Source of the DNA: an uncultured Balneola sp.
GTDB taxonomy: Bacteria > Bacteroidota > Rhodothermia > Balneolales > Balneolaceae
NCBI GenBank assembly: GCA_902529365.1
Contig: CABZWK010000003.1
Coordinates: forward strand, 1-64,000
Direction: 5' to 3'
Length of the DNA: 64,000 nt
Shown here: positions 17,250 through 27,253 of the stretch, piece after piece
Layout: every line of letters begins with the position of its first letter
How positions within the stretch are numbered: the first letter of the stretch is position 1
Notes under the pieces: model-generated
Database searches by the model: none
What the model saw: the letters and a program-made list of their open reading frames with translations, nothing else
Told to the model about the DNA's origin: nothing
Made by a program: the position numbers and the translations under genes

Positions 17250-17669
17250 TTGAAAGCTTCAACATCGCATAGCATTAATGTATCCTCCTCTACTGAGAAT
17301 CTGCGAGAAGTGCGCAACTTTGTTCAAAAATTTGTCCAACAAATTGATTTGAATAATAACGATTTAGACGAAATCATTTTAGCGGTTGATGAAGCTTATA
17401 CCAACATCATAAAACACGCCTACAATAACGATCCCAATCATAATGTAAAAATAGAATTAGGTATCTCTACAGACACACTATGGGTAAGACTTAGCGATAC
17501 TGGTTCTCATTTTAATGCGGATGAATATCAACCCCCGGATCTTTTAAAAAGAATTAAAAATAAACAACGTGGTGGCATGGGTGTTTATTTAATTAACAAA
17601 CTTATGGATTCGGTGGAATATTCTAGCGCCGGTAAAACCAATACCATATTGATGCGAAAACGGGTTTAA
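17250..17669 (+). CDS. RsbW-like anti-sigma factor serine kinase (HATPase)
   Basis: A 139-residue GHKL ATPase domain. The N box DEAYTNIIKHAY gives Glu48, Asn52 and His56; the G1 box DTG is at 83-85 and the G2 box GGMGVYLI at 108-115. The expected role is to phosphorylate the STAS protein and to hold a sigma factor or other partner. The best start is a TTG at 17250 with no visible Shine-Dalgarno site, because no ATG occurs before the conserved N-terminal strand. The phosphatase gene follows three bases after the stop. Confidence 0.9.
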   Translation: MKASTSHSINVSSSTENLREVRNFVQKFVQQIDLNNNDLDEIILAVDEAYTNIIKHAYNNDPNHNVKIELGISTDTLWVRLSDTGSHFNADEYQPPDLLKRIKNKQRGGMGVYLINKLMDSVEYSSAGKTNTILMRKRV

Positions 17670-17672
17670 CAA

Positions 17673-19469
17673 ATGAATGAATCTAGTTCAAATGATCGAG
17701 CCCTTCAATTAGGGCGTTTTGAACAACGTACGCTCTTAGAGACTGGCCGAGATTTAATTGAGTCTCAAGATCCAGAATTCATTTTAAACAACTTACTTCT
17801 GATCAGCCTTGGGAAATTAAGAGTAAGTAGCGCCTGTATCATCGTACACAGGCCAGGTGAAGACCGTTATGTCATCTCAAAAGGAAAAGGTCATTTTTCT
17901 CATCTTGAAGGTCAAATGCTTACCCATGAGCCCGAAATCGGGAGCTTAAAAAAAGGGGTCTACCACTCCAGCGAACTCCCTGAATTTTTTTTGGGGCTAG
18001 AGCTCCCAAAGGATGCTGTGATGTTTCATTTGAGGACATCTACCCATCATATAGGGTTTCTTTGTATTGAACCCACCTTTAGATCTGAGGCTATTACTAC
18101 ACAGGAACAGGATTTCATTGAAAATTTATGCCTCATTACCTCAGCTACACTTTCTAGTTCAAGAATGTTTAAAGAACTTAAAAAAATAAACCGACGACTC
18201 GACAGAAAAGTCCATGATTTAGATTCGCTTTTTGAATTAAGTAAGGACTTTAACCAAATGCAGTCAATTGATGAGTTAAGTCGGACCATGAAGTTTGCTC
18301 TATTAGGACAACTTTTCGTAAATCGCTTTCTATTTTTATTCAAAGAAGGGGGGCGGGCAAGGGTTTTGGTTCAATCTGGTCTTCAAATAAAAGCCCCAGA
18401 ATATAATCCCTTGGTACTTTTTGACATACCTAGAGTAATGGCAGTCGAGACTATGACTAAATTTGGGGGTGATAGCTCCTCAACATATGAACTAGAAGCT
18501 TGGGCTACCTATTTAAACCAACAAAAAATTCATTATGTATTGCCCGTTCAATCTCAAGGAGAGACTCTAGGTGTTATAGGCATAGGCAATAAAAGTACAG
18601 GACAGGCCCTAGCTGGTGATGAGCTTGATTTTGTTCTATCATTGGCCAATTTAGTTGTTCTTAACATTAAACGAATTCAATTACTGCAAGAACAACTACT
18701 TAATCAACAATTTCAAAAAGAATTAGAGCTAGCTCGAACCATTCAGGAGGGCTTACTACCAAAAAAATTACCCATTATAGAAGGTTTGGATTTAGCAGCC
18801 ATAAATATTCCCTCAAAGCAAATAGGTGGCGACTATTTTGATTTTTTACGGTTGAATGATGGAGGACACCTATTAAGTATAGCCGATGTTACAGGTAAGG
18901 GTGTTCCAGCTGCTTTACTCATGGCTAATTTGCAAGCTATGATTCACGCCTTAGCCTTGCAGGATACCACTCTCGAAGCTGCTACTGGGACTATAAACGA
19001 TTTTATACACTCGAATACCCCAGCAGATAAGTTCATTACCTTCTTTTGGACTAAAATTGAAGCTGACGGTAAAACCCTCAAGTTTGTGAATGCTGGTCAT
19101 GACTATCCCATTATTTTTCGCAGAAGTAAAACTGACCCAATGAATGAACTTAACGCAGAAGTTGAACAATTCGAATTGAATGAAGGAGGTTTACTCTTAG
19201 GCGCTCTTCCTACATTAGCTCCCTATACAGTTTCGTATTTTACCTTAGAAGCCAATGATGTAGTAATTTTCTTTACAGATGGAGTGACAGAGGCTATGCA
19301 CCCTACAACGGAGGAGGAATACAGTCTTAAACGGCTAAAAAAAGTTGTCTTAGGACACTTAGATAAAACAGCGGAAGAAATAAAAAATGCCATTATATCC
19401 GAGGTCAACGAATTCTCAAATCGTATACGATTTGATGACCTAACCCTCATTGTGGTCAAGAAAGAATAG
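17673..19469 (+). CDS. GAF-SpoIIE serine phosphatase (RsbU/RsbP type)
   Basis: A 598-residue soluble regulator. Residues 20-165 and 190-335 look like two GAF-type sensory domains joined by a helical linker (about 165-195). A coiled signalling helix (340-362) with the LARTIQEGLLP motif leads into the SpoIIE/PP2C domain: GGDYFDF (385-391), DVTGKG (405-410), NAGHDYPII, then FFTDGVTEAM near 535 and RFDDLTLIVV at the end. The aspartates of GGD, DVTGKG and DD bind the catalytic metals. The enzyme would dephosphorylate the STAS antagonist in response to a signal seen by the GAF domains. It converges with the transglycosylase gene four bases away. Confidence 0.92.
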   Translation: MNESSSNDRALQLGRFEQRTLLETGRDLIESQDPEFILNNLLLISLGKLRVSSACIIVHRPGEDRYVISKGKGHFSHLEGQMLTHEPEIGSLKKGVYHSSELPEFFLGLELPKDAVMFHLRTSTHHIGFLCIEPTFRSEAITTQEQDFIENLCLITSATLSSSRMFKELKKINRRLDRKVHDLDSLFELSKDFNQMQSIDELSRTMKFALLGQLFVNRFLFLFKEGGRARVLVQSGLQIKAPEYNPLVLFDIPRVMAVETMTKFGGDSSSTYELEAWATYLNQQKIHYVLPVQSQGETLGVIGIGNKSTGQALAGDELDFVLSLANLVVLNIKRIQLLQEQLLNQQFQKELELARTIQEGLLPKKLPIIEGLDLAAINIPSKQIGGDYFDFLRLNDGGHLLSIADVTGKGVPAALLMANLQAMIHALALQDTTLEAATGTINDFIHSNTPADKFITFFWTKIEADGKTLKFVNAGHDYPIIFRRSKTDPMNELNAEVEQFELNEGGLLLGALPTLAPYTVSYFTLEANDVVIFFTDGVTEAMHPTTEEEYSLKRLKKVVLGHLDKTAEEIKNAIISEVNEFSNRIRFDDLTLIVVKKE

Positions 19470-19473
19470 AAAA

Positions 19474-21015
19474 TTAACCAGCTATTTTTAAGTTATTGAA
19501 TCCTAAAATTCCTTTAGGTTTAGGCCTATATTCATGACTTAACACAATAATTGCCTTATAGGTATTATATCTATTTAAAATATTTTGAACGTATTGAACC
19601 GTCTCAATTCCTCTGGCATATCCGTGACGAGTTTTTTCAAAATACTTTGGCTCCATCTTTTTCAACAAAGACGGTGATACATTTGCCCATTTATTAGGAT
19701 CTTTATTGTGATCCATTGCAATTCTTCGGGCATCGGCTATGTGTCCAGCTCCGGCATTATAGGTAGCCAAAGCAAAAGACCAGCTTTCCAATGAATCCAT
19801 ATAAGAATAATGCTGTATATGCTCGGATAAAATACGGGCTCCTTCTCGAATATTTATTTCAGGAATAAGTAGCGAATCGACGGTTTGTTCTAAATATTTA
19901 GGGATTACCTGCATAATACCAACAGCACCTGCCCAACTCACTACCGCCGGATCAAATTTAGACTCTTGAGCAGCCACCGCAGTAAGTAAAACCCAATCCA
20001 GTCCATATTCTTCGGCCACTTGTTGCATTAAACTGTCATAAGGAGATAGTGCCCCCATTTTTTGCTGATCTTTAACGGGATTAAAGTAATCGGCTATTTG
20101 CCGACTTCCTTCGAAATATTTTTTGCGTAGTACGTTAAGAAACTCACTACGCTTGGGGGTTCCATTTTCATCGATCCACATATGTTGAGATAGAAAGGAA
20201 TTCACTTTTTTTTCTAATATTGGCGCATTGGTGCGAACTGCCCAGGCAATATCATCATTTCGGGCGAGAACAGGGCCTTCTATCAATCCGCGCATATACT
20301 TTTTTGACGCCTGTAATATATGGTCATCCGTAACCGTAGCTAGAACTTCTCCCCTGGCTAAGTCCATAAGGATACTTTCAGTGGAACGCTCTTCTTCTAT
20401 GACATTGAGTTCCAAATTCCATCCCATGTCCATTAATCGTCGCAATACGGGATAGTAGGAGCTATTTTTTTGGATAGTTATAGGAATACCTTCTAGCTCA
20501 TTAACCTGATAGGGAGTATACCCTAATGCCGAGGATACAACAACCACCTGATTTACTTTATTATAGGAGCGCGAAAAACGAAGCCATTTCAAGCGTTCTT
20601 CGTTGATCCTTAGATTATCCGCAATGATATCTCCCTTCCCATTATTCAACAATTCAATTGGTGATTGGTTGGGCGCAGGTATTATGACTTCAACGCTTAG
20701 ACCGTGAGATTTGGCAAAAGCCTGAACAAACTCATATTCAAAACCAGCCTGAATACCATGATCTAAAAAATAACTCCCCGAACTATAACGAGTGATCATC
20801 CTTAGAACCCCTTCTTCTTTTATCTGACCAAAATCTCTAGATATTGGAACTGAAAACTCGCTAGATATAGATTCAATAGCTTTGTTATCTTCTATCTTGT
20901 CACTACAAGAAAATAAAAGAAATGAACCCAAACTCAAGTATAGAGTCTGTTTATAGCGTTTCGATATGGTAAGAATAGATGACATTCTTTTTAGTCTTGG
21001 CAGGAGATAAATCAT
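19474..21015 (-). CDS. MltF-like lytic transglycosylase with solute-binding domain
   Basis: A 513-residue lipoprotein with lipobox LLFSC (Cys37) after an unusually long N-terminal region. The start at 21015 has an AGGAG site seven bases upstream, which supports the longer form. Residues 65-300 are an SBP_bac_3-type solute-binding domain. Residues 325-495 are an SLT goose-lysozyme-like domain: AVAAQESKFDP with catalytic Glu351, GAVGIMQVIP, and ATYNAGAGHIADAR. The domain order is that of MltF. It would cleave peptidoglycan glycan strands on the periplasmic side and may be regulated by a bound muropeptide. Confidence 0.92.
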   Translation of the reverse strand: MIYLLPRLKRMSSILTISKRYKQTLYLSLGSFLLFSCSDKIEDNKAIESISSEFSVPISRDFGQIKEEGVLRMITRYSSGSYFLDHGIQAGFEYEFVQAFAKSHGLSVEVIIPAPNQSPIELLNNGKGDIIADNLRINEERLKWLRFSRSYNKVNQVVVVSSALGYTPYQVNELEGIPITIQKNSSYYPVLRRLMDMGWNLELNVIEEERSTESILMDLARGEVLATVTDDHILQASKKYMRGLIEGPVLARNDDIAWAVRTNAPILEKKVNSFLSQHMWIDENGTPKRSEFLNVLRKKYFEGSRQIADYFNPVKDQQKMGALSPYDSLMQQVAEEYGLDWVLLTAVAAQESKFDPAVVSWAGAVGIMQVIPKYLEQTVDSLLIPEINIREGARILSEHIQHYSYMDSLESWSFALATYNAGAGHIADARRIAMDHNKDPNKWANVSPSLLKKMEPKYFEKTRHGYARGIETVQYVQNILNRYNTYKAIIVLSHEYRPKPKGILGFNNLKIAG

Positions 21016-21110
21016 TGTTTTGCTCCTAAGACATTGATAAATATACGGAATATTTTTTAATGATTTTTCTTAGTGGCTTTATTGTGGCTATAAGATCTTC
21101 TAAAGCTTCA

Positions 21111-22154
21111 TTATCGGTATTTTTTAGCCCATGTTAAGAGGATCCCTAGGAATATGACCCCCATTCCAATCAAGGACCAAAACAGAGGTACTTCTCCAAA
21201 AATAATAAAGGCTACTACCGATGATAATACAGGTTCAAAAAGAATGAGGGTCGATAGTAAGGTTGGTGAAACAAACTTAACCGCGTAATTCAAACTACCA
21301 TGCCCAATAATTTGAGGACCTAACGCTAGAGCCACTCCCACCCATAACAAAGAAGGATTTAAGAGCTCCCTAAGCCCTAAACTCTCCCCACTAACCGAAG
21401 CTACGATTCCGTTCAAGAGTGGGGAGTCGGATGCATTAATCCAGCCCAAATGTGCTGCACTATACAAGGCGAATAAAACGATAAACGTGGTTGCAGCCGC
21501 CCAACCATATACAGGTGCAACATACTCTATCCAGCTAGTTTGTTGCCGAATATGATTGCCAACTAAGAAGTATACCGCAAAAATTATGGCCGCTAGCACA
21601 GCAAGGGCATTCCCAAATACAGGATTTGGATACATACCCTCGGCAGCTTGATCACTAATTCCTAAAATAATGGATCCAATAAATGCAATGAAGACACCTA
21701 CCCAAACAGTCCATTGAAAATGATACTTAAACGCTATTCTCTCAACTAAAATGAGCAGTATCGGATGAATGGTTACTAAAACAGAAGCTGAGGCTATAGA
21801 AGTAAAATAGATGGAACTAATCCATGCAATCAAATGAAGGCCTAAGCTAGCGCCAGCTAGGGCCATCCACCAAAATTGTTCCGATACTTCGCTTTGCATA
21901 CCCTGTATTTCAATGGATGAACCTTGGGTATCCCTAAACGTTTTCCTTCTATACCAAAAATAAAAGGGTAACAAAATAATATAAGCTGTAAGGGTTCGTA
22001 CGACCGCTAACAAGAAAGGTGAACTATCTGAAGCAAATCGAACTAGTACAGGAGAAAAGCCAATTGCCGAGATTCCTATTCCCATGATTAGGAATACTCT
22101 CCATATGGGGATCTCCTGTGTGGGGTTATCGCTATGCATTTTTTTAGACTGCAT
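21111..22154 (-). CDS. EamA/DMT-family transporter
   Basis: A 347-residue membrane protein with about ten hydrophobic segments in two EamA repeats (roughly 20-165 and 185-340). The second repeat ends with EPVLSSVVAFIIFGEVPLF, the usual EamA signature. Substrates of the family range over metabolites and amino acids and cannot be told from sequence. It follows the DUF4293 gene by 11 bases, and is the last gene of the long minus-strand run that begins with TetR. Confidence 0.88.
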   Translation of the reverse strand: MQSKKMHSDNPTQEIPIWRVFLIMGIGISAIGFSPVLVRFASDSSPFLLAVVRTLTAYIILLPFYFWYRRKTFRDTQGSSIEIQGMQSEVSEQFWWMALAGASLGLHLIAWISSIYFTSIASASVLVTIHPILLILVERIAFKYHFQWTVWVGVFIAFIGSIILGISDQAAEGMYPNPVFGNALAVLAAIIFAVYFLVGNHIRQQTSWIEYVAPVYGWAAATTFIVLFALYSAAHLGWINASDSPLLNGIVASVSGESLGLRELLNPSLLWVGVALALGPQIIGHGSLNYAVKFVSPTLLSTLILFEPVLSSVVAFIIFGEVPLFWSLIGMGVIFLGILLTWAKKYR

Positions 22155-22165
22155 TACTATTTAGT

Positions 22166-22573
22166 TTAACGCAGCCGGTCCATAGATTTAACAAGTTCTT
22201 CATCTTTACGAACCCCACGAACAGCTAAAAACTGCACACCGAATGAGGTAGTAACCAGGCCAACACCAATTGCTTCATCCCATAAATAGATGCCTATTCC
22301 GCCAAGTGAAAAGAGAATTCCAAAGGAACCACCCACTAACATAATTTGAAATAATTGGGCTATCCGAATGGTTTTCGTCTGCTTTGTTCGATTCGAATAT
22401 TGAAAAATAGCCCAAAAGCTAATGACCACAGAAAGCGCCGCAACACCAACAAGCCCAATCCATATCCAATCCTGCGGCCCTTCTACAGCTCTTTTAAAGA
22501 GTGCAGTAGCAAACATGGATCCATTTAGTATAATACTACTTATTAAGTAGACGGTTTGAATACGTTGAATCAT
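22166..22573 (-). CDS. DUF4293-family membrane protein
   Basis: A 135-residue protein with four hydrophobic segments. The start MIQRIQTVYLI and the end RKDEELVKSMDRLR are hallmarks of the DUF4293 family, which is largely confined to Bacteroidota and has no known function. It starts 11 bases after the RND pump gene and precedes the EamA transporter by 11 bases. Position in an efflux operon may be incidental. Confidence 0.85.
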   Translation of the reverse strand: MIQRIQTVYLISSIILNGSMFATALFKRAVEGPQDWIWIGLVGVAALSVVISFWAIFQYSNRTKQTKTIRIAQLFQIMLVGGSFGILFSLGGIGIYLWDEAIGVGLVTTSFGVQFLAVRGVRKDEELVKSMDRLR

Positions 22574-22584
22574 ACGTCAATAAT

Positions 22585-25500
22585 TTATTCCTTTATAGGT
22601 GTGATTTCTTTGCGAGCAAAAAATAGTTGCTGCAGAGATTGTTTACCTCGCTCAATGACACTGTATAGCACAGGCACCAACAATAGAGTAAGGAAAGTAG
22701 AAAATAACAGTCCAACAATTACTGCTATAGCCATTGGTCCCCACCAAGCTGCCTGTTCACCCCCCCAATAAATGTATTCTCCTAGATGTGTGAAAAATTC
22801 GAGGGGGTTATTAACCAGTGTGATAAAATCAAAGTTAAATCCAACTGCTAGTGGAACTAAGCCCAAGGTCGTGGTTATAGCCGTTAAAATTACCGGGCGA
22901 AATCGGACTTTACCCGCCTGCACTAACGCTGAGCGTAAATCAAAACCGTCTCTAGTTCGTAAAATATCCACATAGTCAATAAGTACAATAGCATTGTTTA
23001 CTACTACCCCAGCTAAAGAAATTAGCCCCAAAAAGGCCATGAGTCCGAAAGCCATCTGAAAGGTTACCAAACCATAAAATACTCCTGCGGTCGACATAAC
23101 AACAGAACTAAGAATAATAACCGGTTTTACTATGGAATTGAATTGAGAAACCAAGATAAATGCAATTAAGAAGACGGCAATCAAAAATGCTCTACCTAAA
23201 AAAGCAAACGATTCGTCTTGTTCCTGCTGCTGACCCGTCCACTCGTAATCATATCCTGGGGGTAAACCGTTTAAATACACAGCTAATACTTGCTTAGCTT
23301 CTGCTAAGACCGAATTGGATTGATAGCCAGAACGGACATCTGCACTCACCGTTATTACTCGCTCAGATTCTTTGTGCCGTATTCCACCGAAGCCGTCACT
23401 AATTTCCCAGGAAGCTACTTCAGAAAGAGGTATTTGCACCCCTTCATGAAATACCGTCAAATCCGATAGTGTGCTTAAATCGTCACGATATTCTTTTGCA
23501 AGGCGTACGACTATCTCGTATTCTTCCTTCCCATCTCTAAATTTAGATGCTTCCACTCCATTTATAGCTTGACGAACCGTCATTCCAATCATGTTGGTAT
23601 TAAGTTCATATAAACCTGCTTTTTCACGATCAACTTCCACTCGTATCTCGGGCCGTGAATCAGGTAAATCTGTTTCTAGACCATCCATCTTAGCGAAGAT
23701 TGAATCCGCTTCCAAGGCACTTAATACATCATTTGATATTCTTGTGAGTTCAGCCATGTCGGCACCAGAAATTTCCAAATTGATGGGAGGACCGGTAGGG
23801 GGTCCATCCTGAGGTTTTTCTACGGTAATTTTAGCCCCTGCTATAACTCCATTAAGATCATTTCGCATGTACTCCATCGCCTCAAATATATTTCCCTCAC
23901 GAAGTTCATAGTCAACAAAATTTATGGCTACCGTTCCTTTGTGAGTAGAATTACCACCCCCACCAGCAGGGTCACTTGATATGGCGGCGCCAGAAACAGC
24001 TAATATGGTATTAATATCACTGGCTTGCGGGATATTTTTGACTCGTTCTGCAACTTTATTAACAATAGATCGAGTAAACTCTACATCAGAACCTACTGGG
24101 GTTTCAATTTGCACATAAACATCTCTTGGGGGTATGTCTTCTGGAAAGAATTCAGTCCCGGGATTGAATACTCCCAAGACAACAAAGCTCATGATAAGCA
24201 CAAAAAAGGCAATTCCAACCGTTTTTAGACGGTTATTTAGGGCCCATACAAGGGAATTTTCATAGGTGTCTATGAACACATTCAATCCCTCTGCTTGCCA
24301 CCATTTACCAGTAGGAGCTAACACATATTTATTTAGTAGCCATAACAATACCCCTAAAACGATGAGCATAGTCCATGCAATAAAACTACTTAGCACCAAG
24401 ACTAGCAGCATCAAAGCCAACATGCCATAAAGTATCTGTTTACCCCGCTTGGTCAACTGTACTTTGTTGGTATCACCATCAATAGTCATGAATAAAGCGC
24501 ATATCACCGGGTTAATAATTAGTCCAACAAATAAAGAACTACTCAGGGTAATGATTAGTGTTTTTGGTAAGTACCCCATAAACTCTCCCACCGTACCAGG
24601 CCAAAAAATCATTGGGAAAAAAGCCGCAAGTGTGGTGGCTGTTCCTGCAATAATTGGTCCAGCAACCTCTCCTGTACCTTTTTTTGCGGATTCAAAATTA
24701 TCATACCCTTCTTCTAGATACCGATAAATATTCTCTACAACTACGATGGCATTATCCACCAACATCCCTAAGGCTAAGATCAATGAGAATAAAACAATCA
24801 TATTCATGGTTATGCCGAGTGCACTTAGAATGATAAACGACAAGAACATAGAAAGCGGAATGGATATCCCTACAAAGGATGCATTACGTACCCCTAAGAA
24901 AAATAGCAGGACTCCAATAACCAAAATTAGTCCAGAAATGATATTGTTTTCCAAACTGCTTACCATATTCTTTACATCTTTGCTTTGATCATTGGTAATT
25001 TTGTAAGTGGTTGTAGGGGGCAGGATAGGTAAAGCGTCATCTAAAATGGCACTTACCCGATCATAAGTTTCTAATATATTCTCACCTGTACGTTTTTTTA
25101 CACCTAGGGTAATTACTGGAGATTCATCCAAGGTTGAGTAGGTTTCTCTCTCTTTAAATCCAAAGGTCACGTTGGCAATATCTCGAAGATAAATAGGTTT
25201 ACCCTCGTTCACCTTTAACACCACATCCTCAATTGGAGCCGTCTCTTGATATTGACCTGGCACACGCAACAAAAAACTCTTGGTTCCAACTGATATATCT
25301 CCACCAGGGATGGTAACATTTTCAGCACTAATCGCACCAATTATATCACCAAAACTAAGGTTATAATATTTTAATTTAGCCAAGTCTACATCAACCTGTA
25401 CTTCTCTTTCTAACCCACCTGTAAGATCTACCCCTAATACCGTCGGGATTGCTTCGATTTTATCTTGTAGGTCCTCAGCTATATCTTTCAGTATCTCTAA

Positions 25501-25977
25501 GTCGTAATCTCCCGATAAGTTGATCTGCATAATGGGAAACTCACTCAAATTCACCTCCTGAACCAAGGGTTCCTCGGCATCTTCAGGAAGTTCTACTTTT
25601 GCTAGATCTACCTTCTCACGTACCTTTTGAAGAGCTTCTTCGATATCAATACCCGTATCAAATTCTAAAACCAAACTGGAATAACCTTCCGTCGAGGTAG
25701 AAGTCATTTCTTTGATTTCAGAAATATTCCCTAATTCATCCTCTAATTTTCGTGTCACTAGGCTCTCCATATCCTCTGGTGATACACCAGGATAAAGCGT
25801 GACTACAAAAATATTAGGTACCGTTATGTTAGGGAATGATTCTTTGGGAATGGTTAGATAAGAAATCGTACCCATGATGGCCACTAAAGCAACCAAGACT
25901 ATAACACTTATTCTGTTATTTATGGCAAATGTGGAGAGCCAAAATTCTTTTCTGTTATCTGTATTTGTCGTAGACAT
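22585..25977 (-). CDS. RND multidrug efflux pump, AcrB/HAE1-like permease
   Basis: An 1130-residue inner-membrane pump, slightly longer than the usual 1030-1050. It has the RND layout: one N-terminal membrane segment, a porter loop, segments 2-6, an extra hydrophobic stretch near 500-545, a second porter loop and a final membrane bundle. GMLVDNAIVVVENIYRYLEEG carries the proton-relay aspartate of membrane segment 4, and AGTATTLAAFFPMIFWPG follows. It probably drives export across both membranes with the adjacent adaptor and TolC channel. The substrate is unknown; the TetR repressor upstream suggests a drug, bile-like or lipophilic inducer. Confidence 0.95.
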   Translation of the reverse strand: MSTTNTDNRKEFWLSTFAINNRISVIVLVALVAIMGTISYLTIPKESFPNITVPNIFVVTLYPGVSPEDMESLVTRKLEDELGNISEIKEMTSTSTEGYSSLVLEFDTGIDIEEALQKVREKVDLAKVELPEDAEEPLVQEVNLSEFPIMQINLSGDYDLEILKDIAEDLQDKIEAIPTVLGVDLTGGLEREVQVDVDLAKLKYYNLSFGDIIGAISAENVTIPGGDISVGTKSFLLRVPGQYQETAPIEDVVLKVNEGKPIYLRDIANVTFGFKERETYSTLDESPVITLGVKKRTGENILETYDRVSAILDDALPILPPTTTYKITNDQSKDVKNMVSSLENNIISGLILVIGVLLFFLGVRNASFVGISIPLSMFLSFIILSALGITMNMIVLFSLILALGMLVDNAIVVVENIYRYLEEGYDNFESAKKGTGEVAGPIIAGTATTLAAFFPMIFWPGTVGEFMGYLPKTLIITLSSSLFVGLIINPVICALFMTIDGDTNKVQLTKRGKQILYGMLALMLLVLVLSSFIAWTMLIVLGVLLWLLNKYVLAPTGKWWQAEGLNVFIDTYENSLVWALNNRLKTVGIAFFVLIMSFVVLGVFNPGTEFFPEDIPPRDVYVQIETPVGSDVEFTRSIVNKVAERVKNIPQASDINTILAVSGAAISSDPAGGGGNSTHKGTVAINFVDYELREGNIFEAMEYMRNDLNGVIAGAKITVEKPQDGPPTGPPINLEISGADMAELTRISNDVLSALEADSIFAKMDGLETDLPDSRPEIRVEVDREKAGLYELNTNMIGMTVRQAINGVEASKFRDGKEEYEIVVRLAKEYRDDLSTLSDLTVFHEGVQIPLSEVASWEISDGFGGIRHKESERVITVSADVRSGYQSNSVLAEAKQVLAVYLNGLPPGYDYEWTGQQQEQDESFAFLGRAFLIAVFLIAFILVSQFNSIVKPVIILSSVVMSTAGVFYGLVTFQMAFGLMAFLGLISLAGVVVNNAIVLIDYVDILRTRDGFDLRSALVQAGKVRFRPVILTAITTTLGLVPLAVGFNFDFITLVNNPLEFFTHLGEYIYWGGEQAAWWGPMAIAVIVGLLFSTFLTLLLVPVLYSVIERGKQSLQQLFFARKEITPIKE

Positions 25978-26000
25978 AATCCTTACTTGAATAGTTTTTA

Positions 26001-27191
26001 TTAGTCGAATGCAAGTACGGGACCCGTCGAATTAACCACATTAATGCGCACCCCATCATTTAAAAATGCCGAGCCAATGGTGATGATTTCGTCACCGGGT
26101 GCCAAGCCTTGATTAATAACCACTTCGGTTTTAAACGATGGACCTAATTCCACTTTTCGTTCGCGGGCAATATCTTTTCCTTCTGAATTGGTACCCTTGA
26201 CATACATGACATAACCGTCATCTTTTGAGTACACGAACTCCTCACTTACCACAATAGCTTGGTCCAAACTCAGTGTATTGAGCCGTAAATTAGCTATCAT
26301 ATCCACTTTGTAATAACTCTGACCACTAGGAAGACGAATATCTATTCTAAAGGTTCGATTAGAAGGATCAATGCTATTCGCTACATACACAATAGTTCCC
26401 GCCAAGGTATCTTGCACTTGCGTATCAAACCATACATCGACTCTATCGCCTAACTCAACTACATTGGCATACCTAGCTGGTACTCCTGCAGATATAACAA
26501 ATTGTTCTGCCCCAATTAAACGTATAACAGGCATTCCTGGGGCAACCATCTCACCCTCTTCTACAAAAATTGTTTCAACTACCCCATTAAAAGGAGCAAT
26601 TATCTCGGTATTCTCCAGATCTACAAGCAATGAAGCAAGGGCCGACTTATTTTGATCAAATGCGTACTTGGCAGTCAAATAATCAATTTCAGATCCAATA
26701 TTTTCTTCTTCATAAAGCGTTTGAACACGATTCCAGGTCGTCTCAGATTGTGCGACCATTGCCTCTAACCGGGCTACTTCTTGGCTTAATTTAGCGTCAT
26801 CGATTCGCAAAATGGTCTGCCCTTTGCGAACTCGTTGCCCTTCGCTTACCACATGCTTTAACACTCTACCACTTACTTCTGCAGAAAGCTGCACATCGTC
26901 TGAAGTTTCAACCGTACCAACTAAACGTAGAAAGCTATTAAACGTCACAGGGCTAAGTACTTCAGTTTCCACATTCACCATTTTGATAAGCTCCTCTTGT
27001 TCGGAACTTTCGATTTCACTAGAAGAACAATTTTGGAAATTGACAGAGAATAGCAGTAATAAAAGTAAAATACTCCATCGGGTTGATGGATTTGAAAATC
27101 GAAATTCATTGATGATAGGGGTTCTGAAAGATGAGTTCATGGGATGTTTACGAGTGATTGTGTTTCTAAAATTTATGCGACGCATGTTCAT
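26001..27191 (-). CDS. RND efflux membrane-fusion (adaptor) protein
   Basis: A 396-residue adaptor of the HlyD/AcrA type. The longest frame starts at 27191; a shorter start at 27140 (MNSSFRTPII) is possible and neither has a strong ribosome site. A hydrophobic signal segment (WSILLLLLLFSVNFQNC) with a lipobox-like Cys follows. Then come a barrel-sandwich strand (VLKHVVSEGQRVRKGQTILRI), an alpha-hairpin, the return strand (APFNGVVETIFVEEGEMV) and a beta-barrel. It bridges the RND pump 23 bases downstream and the TolC channel gene 62 bases upstream. Confidence 0.92.
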   Translation of the reverse strand: MNMRRINFRNTITRKHPMNSSFRTPIINEFRFSNPSTRWSILLLLLLFSVNFQNCSSSEIESSEQEELIKMVNVETEVLSPVTFNSFLRLVGTVETSDDVQLSAEVSGRVLKHVVSEGQRVRKGQTILRIDDAKLSQEVARLEAMVAQSETTWNRVQTLYEEENIGSEIDYLTAKYAFDQNKSALASLLVDLENTEIIAPFNGVVETIFVEEGEMVAPGMPVIRLIGAEQFVISAGVPARYANVVELGDRVDVWFDTQVQDTLAGTIVYVANSIDPSNRTFRIDIRLPSGQSYYKVDMIANLRLNTLSLDQAIVVSEEFVYSKDDGYVMYVKGTNSEGKDIARERKVELGPSFKTEVVINQGLAPGDEIITIGSAFLNDGVRINVVNSTGPVLAFD

Positions 27192-27253
27192 AAAGTCTGG
27201 TATAATGATGGCTAGGGTAAATATTGTTGGTTTCTAAGGAATAATAAAATGAA

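Noticed and set aside
22585-25977. Several open frames on the plus strand opposite the RND pump gene
   Set aside because: They follow from codon use of the real gene on the other strand; none has a start context or recognisable domain.
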